Shown here one piece after another: positions 6,647-13,541 of a DNA stretch of 14,465 nucleotides. Under the pieces are notes generated by a model. It was not told where the DNA came from, did not search any database, and saw nothing but the letters and a program-made list of their open reading frames with translations. How positions within the stretch are numbered: position 1 is the stretch's first letter; each line of letters begins with the position of its first letter. A program made the position numbers and the translations under genes. The stretch is taken from the NCBI GenBank assembly GCA_963714645.1, contig CAVQQX010000130.1, positions 1-14,465 on the forward strand, read 5' to 3'. Origin of the DNA: RPQJ01 sp963714645. GTDB lineage: Bacteria; Pseudomonadota; Gammaproteobacteria; Steroidobacterales; Steroidobacteraceae.

Positions 6647-9616
6647 TCAGAACCCGACTTCCGCGCGGACGAACAGGAAGCGTCCGAGCGCGTCGTAGAT
6701 CTGCGGGTAGGTATTGCCGTTGCCGGTCGTACCCACTGACGCGGTGATCGGCGGCTCCTCGTCGAGGACGTTGTTGACGCCGAGCAGCACCGACATCTTG
6801 TCCGTGACCGCCCAGTTGGCGGCCAGGTCGAAGAAGTCCGTCGATTCGAGCTTGTAGTCGATGTTGGCCGGATCGCCGCGGAACTCCTTCGCGCTGCCGT
6901 AGTAGCGCCAGGTCAACGAGACGTCGACGTTCCACGGGCTCAGCCAGCCGACGCGTGCGCGATGCCGCCACTCGGGCGTCGGCTCCTCACACGCGTTCGA
7001 GTACTGGCCCTTGCAGTCGTATGTGGCGATGATGTCCGCCGGCGTCGTGGTCAGCTCGTCGACGAGCGTTCCGCTGAAGTTCAGGTTCAGGCTGCCGAAC
7101 CGACCCAGCTCGAGGCCCGAATAGGTCAGGCTGAAGTCGTAGCCCTTCGCGGTCAGCTCCGCCAGGTTTGCATTGAGGTCCTCGATGTAACCGTCGCCGA
7201 CCCAGAGCGAGCCGTTGGCTGCGTTGCGATGGATCTTCGAGCAGGACTCCGCGTCGCCCTGGTTATAGCAGGCGTCGAGCCGGTTGTCGGCGCCGAACAC
7301 GGAGACCGCGTCGTCGATCTGGATGTCGTAGTAGTCGACCGAGAACGCGAGCTTCGGCAGGAACCGCGGCTGCAGGATGATGCCGAACGTGGTGGTGTCG
7401 GATTTCTCAGGCGTAAGATCACCGTTGCCACCCTGCAGGAAGTTGTACTGCGACGCCGGGCTGTTGAGCGCTGCCCTGCGGATGGCGGCCTGGGGAGTCC
7501 CGTCGTAGAAGTTCGCCGGAACACCGGTCGCGATGCAGTCGGCAACCGTCGGGCTGCCCGCCGCACCCGCCGTGGCGCAGGGGTCGGCCCCGAGGTCGAA
7601 CAGGTTGAAGCCCTGCGCCGTGAACAATTCGATCACGTTCGCCGCACGCACCGCTCGCTGGAAGCTGCCGCGGAACTTGACGTCCGGAATCGGTGCCCAG
7701 TCGAGGCCCAGCTTGTAGGTGTCCGTCGTGACGCCGGTGTCGTAGTCCGAATACCGGTACGCGGCGTCGAACGACAGCTGATCCGCGAACGGGGCATTCT
7801 GGACGATCGGCACGCGCAGTTCCGTGAAGACGTCGGCCACGCGCGTCACGCCCGAGAAACCGATCTCGGCTCCGCCCGTACCGGACAGCAACGCGTTCGC
7901 ATTGAGGTAGTCCGTCGTCGTCTCGATGGCGTCCTCGCGCCACTCCGCGCCTAACACGAACTTGACGGATTCGGAGGCGAACGGGCTCTGCATGCCGATG
8001 CTGCCGAGGTCGCCCGTGATCGACGCGGTCGCCACCTTCTGCGTGATGGCCGACTGGGCCATGCCCGGCGCCTGCAGGTAGTTCAGCGCCTCCGGCGTCA
8101 CGTTGCCGAGCGTGTAGATGTCGTACGGGACGCAGTTCGGGTCGGTGCCGTCGAGGACCGAGCGGCAGACCGGGGCGCCGGTGTCCGGGTCCGGGATGAC
8201 GTCGAGCGCCTTTGGGATCCGGTCGATCACGAAGTAGTTCAGCGTCCTCGTCGTACCCTGTCCCTTCGAGTACTGGAACGACGCGTCATAGTTCCACGCG
8301 TCGTTGATGTCGCCGCGCACGCCGAGCAGGGCCCGGAAGGTGGAATTGTCGAAAGCGTCCTGACGCCCGCCGCCTTCGACGTTGCGACGCCCGATGTAGA
8401 TCGGCGTGGCGAGGTCGCCGGCCGCGATCATCGCGGGGCTGCACTCGAGTGCCGCGGCCTGCGAGGCCGACAGCAGCGGGTTGTTGCACGGGATCGCGAC
8501 CTTGGCGTCTCCGAGGAAGAAGCCGCCCGGGGCGATCTGCGCGACCGAGGTGTAGTTGCCGTACATCAGCTCCGTGTACACGTCCGCGAACTCGGTCAGC
8601 TCGTAATGGCCGAACGCACCGAGCGACCAGCGCTCGTCGGGACGCTGATAGTAGTTGCTCGGACCGAAGTTGTACTGGTCGAGGTCTGAGTCGAACGGAC
8701 GGAAGGTGTTGCCGGTGGTCTCGTCGATGGTGAAGTCGACGCCGGGACGGTAGAAGTCGACGAAGCGGCCCGGAAATGCCGTCGAGGAACCGCCGCAGGA
8801 GAAGCTGTCCGGGCGCGGCGTCGTGTTGAGCGAGCACGCCGAGTAATCGCGATCACCCTGCAGCACCGCCTCGTTCTTGCGCCAGCCGGCGAACGCAGTG
8901 ATGTTGCCGCGGCCGTCGTCGGTCGAGACGCCCATCAGCACGTTGAACTCGACCGATTCGCCGTCCGAGACGTTGTCGTCCGGAAGCGCGAACTGACCCG
9001 GATTGGTCTCGCTGCGGGTCCTGATGATCTCGCGCAGCGACGTGTCGCCCGGGCCGCCGAAGCTGTTGTTGTGCTGGTACGTGCCCCACTGGGCGTCGAA
9101 CTCGACGCCTTCGAAGTCCTTCTTCATGATGAAGTTGACGACGCCGGCGACGGCATCCGACCCGTAAACCGCCGACGAGCCGCCGGTCAGTACCTCGACG
9201 CGCTCGACCATCGCAGCGGGGATCATGTTGAGGTCCGCGGCGGAACTGCTCGTGCTGCCATACGGCATGCGTCGACCGTTCACGAGCACCAGCGTGCGGG
9301 CGTCACCGAGGTTGCGCAGGTCGACCGTCGCGGCGCCGGTCGCGCCGTTCGCCACGGTCGCGTTCTGCGATGCGAATGCCTGGGGGAGCTGAGTGATCAG
9401 GTCTTCGACGCGCGTCACGCCCTGGGTGGCGATATCGACGCTCGTCACAGTGGTCACGGGGCTGGTGCCTTCGAGGTTCGCGCTGCGGATTCGCGAGCCC
9501 GTGACCACGACCTCTTCGATTTCCTGCGAGAACGCGGACGGCGCCGATGCGGCGGCGATGGCGCTGATCAGCAGCGCATGCCGTACGGCGCGACGTACCT
9601 GACTGTTATGGTTCAT
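6647..9616 (-). CDS. TonB-dependent outer-membrane receptor
   Basis: A complete 989-aa TonB-dependent transporter that takes a ligand across the outer membrane using TonB-ExbBD energy. A signal peptide covers ~1-30 (hydrophobic LLISAIAAASAPSAFS, cleavage near residue 30). The TonB box IEEVVVTGSRI is at 33-43. The plug domain (~50-165) has LVNGRRMPYG and VEVLTGGSSAVYGSDAVAGV; the 22-strand barrel follows and ends in the aromatic FLFVRAEVGF typical of outer-membrane proteins. Twelve cysteines fall in six close pairs (261/274, 377/392, 484/495, 680/694, 783/792, 868/876), probably loop disulfides. The ATG at 9616 has AGAGG ten bases before it. No iron-siderophore or B12 signature is evident. The surrounding oxygenases and sulfotransferases suggest a peptide, protein or modified ligand, but the substrate is unknown. 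It appears monocistronic, with a terminator downstream and a palindrome-bearing control region upstream. Confidence 0.96.
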   Translation of the reverse strand: MNHNSQVRRAVRHALLISAIAAASAPSAFSQEIEEVVVTGSRIRSANLEGTSPVTTVTSVDIATQGVTRVEDLITQLPQAFASQNATVANGATGAATVDLRNLGDARTLVLVNGRRMPYGSTSSSAADLNMIPAAMVERVEVLTGGSSAVYGSDAVAGVVNFIMKKDFEGVEFDAQWGTYQHNNSFGGPGDTSLREIIRTRSETNPGQFALPDDNVSDGESVEFNVLMGVSTDDGRGNITAFAGWRKNEAVLQGDRDYSACSLNTTPRPDSFSCGGSSTAFPGRFVDFYRPGVDFTIDETTGNTFRPFDSDLDQYNFGPSNYYQRPDERWSLGAFGHYELTEFADVYTELMYGNYTSVAQIAPGGFFLGDAKVAIPCNNPLLSASQAAALECSPAMIAAGDLATPIYIGRRNVEGGGRQDAFDNSTFRALLGVRGDINDAWNYDASFQYSKGQGTTRTLNYFVIDRIPKALDVIPDPDTGAPVCRSVLDGTDPNCVPYDIYTLGNVTPEALNYLQAPGMAQSAITQKVATASITGDLGSIGMQSPFASESVKFVLGAEWREDAIETTTDYLNANALLSGTGGAEIGFSGVTRVADVFTELRVPIVQNAPFADQLSFDAAYRYSDYDTGVTTDTYKLGLDWAPIPDVKFRGSFQRAVRAANVIELFTAQGFNLFDLGADPCATAGAAGSPTVADCIATGVPANFYDGTPQAAIRRAALNSPASQYNFLQGGNGDLTPEKSDTTTFGIILQPRFLPKLAFSVDYYDIQIDDAVSVFGADNRLDACYNQGDAESCSKIHRNAANGSLWVGDGYIEDLNANLAELTAKGYDFSLTYSGLELGRFGSLNLNFSGTLVDELTTTPADIIATYDCKGQYSNACEEPTPEWRHRARVGWLSPWNVDVSLTWRYYGSAKEFRGDPANIDYKLESTDFFDLAANWAVTDKMSVLLGVNNVLDEEPPITASVGTTGNGNTYPQIYDALGRFLFVRAEVGF

Positions 9617-9918
9617 CGTGATTTTTCCTCTTCTGCGCGTGTAGTGGCTCGACCGGCTGCCGCCATCGCGTTAACCGCGGGCGGCCAGTTGCCTAGCAGG
9701 GATGTTAGCAACAAATCAGGTATACACAACCTGTGTTGCGATATCGCAACGCCGGCCCATCAGCGCTTCATCGCCGGATACGCACCGATCGTCGGCGGGA
9801 CGATTCGGCTGACCGCTGCGCGAGGATAGCGGCAGAACCGTTGTGGCGAGGAAGCAACCGCCGTGCATTCGTTGTTTTATGCCGCCACCGGCGTTGTGCC
9901 GCGCTCCTTCCGTGCCCG
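9617..9918. other. 302-bp intergenic control region upstream of the TonB receptor
   Basis: No plausible gene lies here on either strand. It contains the receptor's ribosome binding site (AGAGG near 9627), two overlapping inverted repeats (9724-9750) and an AT-richer patch at about 9700-9750 that contrasts with its GC-rich surroundings. On the minus strand, TTGTGT with TAACAT 16 bases later (about 9704-9731) is a weak promoter-like match. No clear terminator is visible for the upstream secreted-protein gene, so read-through into the receptor is possible. Confidence 0.6.
9724..9750. promoter_or_regulatory. Perfect 16-bp palindrome with overlapping inverted repeat, candidate operator
   Basis: GTTGCGATATCGCAAC at 9735-9750 is its own reverse complement over all 16 bases. 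ACACA-acc-TGTGT (9724-9736) overlaps its left edge by two bases. A further GCAAC half-site occurs near 9707. The site lies about 110-135 bases upstream of the TonB receptor start, beside the weak promoter-like match. This is the form of a dimeric repressor or activator site; no candidate regulator is encoded nearby apart from the ald-linked Lrp protein, whose own site looks different. Confidence 0.55.
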
Positions 9919-10524
9919 TTACTCGAGCCGCGTGACCTTGGTGGAGCGCTTGTTCGGGGCAATCAGGACAAACGATCCCAGCGCGCCTCGCTCGATGCGT
10001 ACCGGGTCGCCGGTCTTGAGGCGGACAGCCGGGTTCGGCGCAATTTCGCGCCAGACCTGGCCGTTCTGGAGCGTTACCGCGAACTTTCCGTCGACTCCGC
10101 GGGCGAGGGCCGCGACGGAACTCGAAACCTCGCTGGGCTCGACGCGGACTTGCATTTGCAGGTCGCCTCGCCGGCCGAACCTGTCCACGGCATCTCCCTC
10201 CGCGCGATCGGGGTCGGCCGGAGCACCGCCGGTAGCGGAGCCGGCCTTCGCGGCTTCGGCGACTGAGGCGGAACCGGCAGGGTCCCCTGGGACGACCCCA
10301 TCGGTCGACCCGTCGAGTCGAGCGATCTCGGCGTCGTAGCAGGCGAGGCGCGGCAGCTCGTCCGGCATCGCCGCGCAACGTCGCAATCCATCGGGGACCT
10401 CGGCGGCGAGCGCGGCGCCTGCGAGCACCGCGAGCAATGCGCCGGCGGCCGCTGGCAGGAACCCGCGGGAAGGCCGGCCCACGGGCTGCAGGCGGACAGT
10501 TCGTCGATCCGATGGAGGTTGCAT
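9919..10524 (-). CDS. Secreted small protein of unknown function (RLACYD motif)
   Basis: A 201-aa protein with an N-terminal signal peptide (basic RR...R region, hydrophobic LPAAAGALLAVLAGAALA at ~23-40, then AEVPDG). The mature part starts with LRRCAAMPDELPRLACYDAE, with Cys50 and Cys62 likely paired. This RC...RLACYD pattern recurs in periplasmic proteins of unknown role and in the type VI accessory protein TagO. A linker of Ala/Gly/Asp follows. The C-terminal domain (~130-201) contains FAVTLQNGQVWREIAPN, then GDPVRIERGALGSFVLIAPN, which looks like a small beta domain. The ATG at 10524 lies one base after the stop of the upstream AspH-type hydroxylase (TGAaATG), with GGGA nearby; the frame continues upstream to 10563 but the signal peptide fits the later start. 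Tight coupling to a hydroxylase suggests a functional link, for example as substrate, partner or exported product handler. That is inference; nothing here shows T6SS. Confidence 0.8.
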   Translation of the reverse strand: MQPPSDRRTVRLQPVGRPSRGFLPAAAGALLAVLAGAALAAEVPDGLRRCAAMPDELPRLACYDAEIARLDGSTDGVVPGDPAGSASVAEAAKAGSATGGAPADPDRAEGDAVDRFGRRGDLQMQVRVEPSEVSSSVAALARGVDGKFAVTLQNGQVWREIAPNPAVRLKTGDPVRIERGALGSFVLIAPNKRSTKVTRLE

Positions 10525-10525
10525 T

Positions 10526-11581
10526 TCATATTTCCCAGTACGGACGCGTGCCGTCATAGGCATCGATGGATTCGAACAGGTTCACGACGAGCTGCCGTTC
10601 CTCGGGCGTGAGCTCCGGACGCCATACGTCGAACAGCAGGATCACGCGGGTCTCGTCGCTGTCGTTCCACGCTTCGTGCTCGATCGTATCGTCGAACAGC
10701 CAGCAGCGACCTTGCTGCCATTCGCGGATGTCGTTGCCAACGCGGAATCGGCACCCCTCGGGCACGACCAGTGGCAGGTGGCAGATCAGCCTCGTGTTCA
10801 CCAGCCCGTTGTGCGGCGGAATGTGCGCGCGAGGCCGCAGCAGCGAGAACAGGATCGACGGCGATCGATTCGGCACGCGAGCCAGCGGCAGCCGCTCGAG
10901 TGCGCGCATTGTCGCCGGACAGCGTTCAGCGTTGCCGGGGACCGGGTCTCCGTTCTTCCAAAGGAAAAACGCGCTCCAGGCAGGATTGTTCAACATGCCC
11001 TGCGGGTCGCTGCGCGGCCTGTCCGCCTCACCGGTGACATAGGGAGAGAACGCGCCGGGATCCCGCATCACTCCCAGCAGCTCGTCGCGGATCCGGGTCG
11101 TCTGAGCCTCGACTTCGGGAACCCATGAGAACTGCTCGCGCTCGTAGAACTGCATCTGCGGCAGCTCCGGGAAATAGAAGTAGCGGGGTTGCTGCAGGAA
11201 AGCGCGCTTCTCGCCGAAGGCGATGGCCAGCGACCGGGCGAACCGTGTGCTGGACGCACGATCTGGATCGAAACCGCGCGCGGCGAGTTTCTCACGCACG
11301 TACGACTTGTAACCGGCCTCGATCTGCTCACACATGCGGTGCGCGCGCCGGAGCTCCGCTGCGAGTTCCGGCGGCGGGTGATTCTTTGCCGGCGAGGCCC
11401 TGAGTGCAGCGCGATAGAATGCGCCGGCCGCACGCGGATTGCCGATGCTCGCATAATGATCTGCCTTGGCGATCAGCGCGCGCACGTTGCGGGGATCGAC
11501 CGCGAGCGCGCGATCGAGCTCCGCGATCCGGACATCTGGCTGTGGGTTGTTCACGGTGACATGGGCGAAACCTGCGAGCAT
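10526..11581 (-). CDS. TPR-linked aspartyl/asparaginyl beta-hydroxylase (AspH family)
   Basis: Fe(II)/2-oxoglutarate-dependent hydroxylase of the AspH family, which adds a hydroxyl to the beta carbon of Asp or Asn side chains. The 351-aa protein has a short TPR-like N-terminus (DVRIAELDRALAVDP, then AAGAFYRAALRASP). A linker follows, then the catalytic beta-helix at ~180-325. The motif IPPHNGLVNTRLICHLPL carries H257, R264 and H268. FDDTIEHEAWND carries H302, and R312 follows. In AspH proteins the first His and the HEAW His bind iron, while the downstream Arg binds 2-oxoglutarate; the usual acidic iron ligand is absent throughout the family. The ATG at 11581 has GGTGA upstream. No signal peptide is present. 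The gene faces its paralogue across 66 bases and is coupled by one base to the secreted RLACYD protein. Confidence 0.93.
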   Translation of the reverse strand: MLAGFAHVTVNNPQPDVRIAELDRALAVDPRNVRALIAKADHYASIGNPRAAGAFYRAALRASPAKNHPPPELAAELRRAHRMCEQIEAGYKSYVREKLAARGFDPDRASSTRFARSLAIAFGEKRAFLQQPRYFYFPELPQMQFYEREQFSWVPEVEAQTTRIRDELLGVMRDPGAFSPYVTGEADRPRSDPQGMLNNPAWSAFFLWKNGDPVPGNAERCPATMRALERLPLARVPNRSPSILFSLLRPRAHIPPHNGLVNTRLICHLPLVVPEGCRFRVGNDIREWQQGRCWLFDDTIEHEAWNDSDETRVILLFDVWRPELTPEERQLVVNLFESIDAYDGTRPYWEI

Positions 11582-11647
11582 TCTTCACCACGTGCGGACC
11601 GCTGCCAAGTCTTGCGGATCGCGACTGCGGAAGCTTAGGCTGACGCC

Positions 11648-12859
11648 ATGGCGACGTCCGAGCCGAACCCCGCAGAGCTGGCCGCGAAGCAGTCGGCCGC
11701 ATACAATCAGGCCGCGTTGCAGGCAATGGCGTCGGGCGATCTCCCGGGCGCGGAATCGGCTCTGCTGCAGGCGCTTGGTCACGACCGGCGCAATATTCCT
11801 GCCTGGCTCAACCTGGCTGCCGTCCGGCGTCAGCGCGACGAGCTCGACGGTGCGTTCGCGGCGATCCAACAGGTGCTGCAGCTCGATGCCCGGAATTTTC
11901 CGGCGTTGCTCATGAGTGCGACGATGCTGGAGCGAGAAGGGCGCGCCGTGCCGGCCGCACGGGCCTACGCCGCAGCCCTCGCCAATGCACCCCCCGATTC
12001 CCGCCTCGACGCGCCAACACTGCAGGCAGTCATGCGCGGGCGTGCGGTCCAGGAGTCTTATGCGCGTCAGCTTGGCGAGCATGTCCGGGCGTCGGTTGCA
12101 GCGGTCTCGGGACAGTGCAGTGGTGCGGAGCGCCGGCGTGTCGAGTCCTTCATAGACACGACCCTGCGCGTCCGCCGCCGTTTTCGCCAGGAACCGACCG
12201 ACTACTACTATCCGGGGCTGCCTGCGATCGAGTTCTACGATCGGGCCGAGTTCTCGTGGCTCGAGGAGCTGGAGTCCCGCACGACCGCAATCGGCCAGGA
12301 GCTCGCCGACATCGTGCGCGAGGACGCGGGCGGTTTTTCACCCTACATCCACTACGCCCAGCACATGCCGCTCGACCAGTGGGCGGAACTCAATCATTCG
12401 TCCCGCTGGAGCGCCTTTCATTTCTACGACAAGGGACAACCGATCGCGGACCGTTGCCGGCGGGCGCCTGCCACGGTCGAAGCCGTGTCGCGCCTCCCGC
12501 AGGCGGCTGTTCCTCTCCGCTCGCCTTGTGCGATGTACTCGTCGTTGCAGCCCAAGACCCGGATCCCGCCTCACACGGGGGTCGCGAATTTCCGCCTGGT
12601 CGTCCACCTGCCGCTGGTGATCCCGCCGGGCTGCGGGTTCCGGGTTGGCAACGAAACGCGGGAGTGGCGCGTCGGGGAGGCGTGGGTGTTCGACGATACG
12701 ATCGAGCACGAGGCATGGAATGACGGCGACCAGCCCCGCTACGTTCTGATCTGCGATGTCTGGAGTCCGCGGCTATCACCCGCCGAACGGGATGCCATCG
12801 CTGCCGTGATCGCGGCGGCGGACGCGTTCAACGGCACGGTGCCCGCAGCCCACGTATAG
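11648..12859 (+). CDS. TPR-linked aspartyl/asparaginyl beta-hydroxylase, divergent paralogue
   Basis: A 403-aa paralogue of the hydroxylase transcribed in the opposite direction. The TPR region is longer (~15-115; AAYNQAALQAMASGDLPGAE, NIPAWLNLAAVRRQRDELDG). The catalytic domain aligns with its neighbour throughout. IPPHTGVANFRLVVHLPL carries H309, R316 and H320. FDDTIEHEAWND, identical to the paralogue, carries H354, and R364 (GDQPRYVL) is the expected 2-oxoglutarate-binding Arg. All active-site residues are intact, so both copies should be active but on different acceptors or positions. The YYYPGLPAIEFYDRAEFSW linker is also shared. The ATG at 11648 is used; the ribosome site is weak (AGGCTGA). 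The PKHD hydroxylase follows 19 bases after the stop on the same strand, so the two are probably one operon. The intervening 66 bases between the paralogues must hold both promoters if each has one. Confidence 0.93.
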   Translation: MATSEPNPAELAAKQSAAYNQAALQAMASGDLPGAESALLQALGHDRRNIPAWLNLAAVRRQRDELDGAFAAIQQVLQLDARNFPALLMSATMLEREGRAVPAARAYAAALANAPPDSRLDAPTLQAVMRGRAVQESYARQLGEHVRASVAAVSGQCSGAERRRVESFIDTTLRVRRRFRQEPTDYYYPGLPAIEFYDRAEFSWLEELESRTTAIGQELADIVREDAGGFSPYIHYAQHMPLDQWAELNHSSRWSAFHFYDKGQPIADRCRRAPATVEAVSRLPQAAVPLRSPCAMYSSLQPKTRIPPHTGVANFRLVVHLPLVIPPGCGFRVGNETREWRVGEAWVFDDTIEHEAWNDGDQPRYVLICDVWSPRLSPAERDAIAAVIAAADAFNGTVPAAHV

Positions 12860-12878
12860 GGCTGCCACGCCACCGCGA

Positions 12879-13541
12879 ATGTTCCTGCATATCAAGAACG
12901 TCCTGAACGAAGCGGAAATCGCGCGCCTGGTCGCGCTGAGCAGCGAGCTTCGCTTCGTCGACGGCCGCGCCTCGAATCCCGCGAATCTCACGAAGCAGAA
13001 CCAGCAGGCCGATCCGACGGATGCGAAGTATGCCGAAAGCGTACAGATCCTGCAGGCGGCCCTCGCACGCTCGCGCGAGCTGATCGACTTCTCGATGCCG
13101 AGGCGCATCGCGCCGCCGATGCTGTGTCGTTATGCGCCCGGCATGAAGTACGGAGCGCACGCCGACGCCGCGGTCATCAACCTGGCGGGCGGACGCCTGC
13201 GGTCGGACGTGTCGTGCACGATATTCGTATCGCACCCGGCGACGTATGAGGGCGGCGAGCTCGCCATGTCGCTCGGCAGCCAGTCGCTCACCTTCAAGGG
13301 CGATCCCGGCGAAGCCGTCGTCTATCCGTCGACGCTGCTGCACGAGGTCGTGCCGGTGCGCGACGGGCAGCGCCTGGTTGCGATCACTTTTATCGAGAGC
13401 CTGATCGCGGATGCGCACCGGCGGCTGCAGGTCTACGAGCTCAACGAGCTGGCTGCGCTCGAAGGCCTCAACATGCGCTGGGAGAACAGGATCCGGCTCG
13501 ACGTCGTGCGTCAGAACCTCATGCGCATGTGGTCCGGGTGA
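12879..13541 (+). CDS. PKHD-type Fe(II)/2-oxoglutarate hydroxylase (PiuC-like)
   Basis: A 220-aa oxygenase with the prolyl-4-hydroxylase-like fold, close in length to PiuC/YbiX-type PKHD hydroxylases (~226 aa). These are often encoded beside TonB receptors, although their substrates are poorly known. Family marks are FVDGRASNPANLTKQNQQ (26-43), PPMLCRYAPGMKYGAHADA with iron ligands H94 and D96, YEGGELAM (123-130), and YPSTLLHEVVPVRDGQRLVA with the third ligand H155 and the 2-oxoglutarate-binding R165. The C-terminal helices (~175-220) are the usual PKHD extension. The ATG at 12879 gives the typical start, MFLHIKNVL; no clear ribosome site is seen, consistent with translation linked to the gene 19 bases upstream. 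Its end overlaps the convergent TPR-sulfotransferase by 23 bases. I give no gene symbol because orthology to piuC cannot be settled here. Confidence 0.92.
   Translation: MFLHIKNVLNEAEIARLVALSSELRFVDGRASNPANLTKQNQQADPTDAKYAESVQILQAALARSRELIDFSMPRRIAPPMLCRYAPGMKYGAHADAAVINLAGGRLRSDVSCTIFVSHPATYEGGELAMSLGSQSLTFKGDPGEAVVYPSTLLHEVVPVRDGQRLVAITFIESLIADAHRRLQVYELNELAALEGLNMRWENRIRLDVVRQNLMRMWSG

Noticed and set aside
9751..9918. Search for a small peptide precursor gene near the modification enzymes
   Set aside because: No short open frame with a ribosome site and a leader/core-like sequence was found here or in the other gaps (2699-2837, 6490-6583, 11582-11647). A precursor elsewhere in the genome is not excluded.
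9919..10524. Type VI secretion accessory protein (TagO) for the RLACYD protein
   Set aside because: Only the short RC...RLACYD motif is shared and no other type VI gene is in the window.
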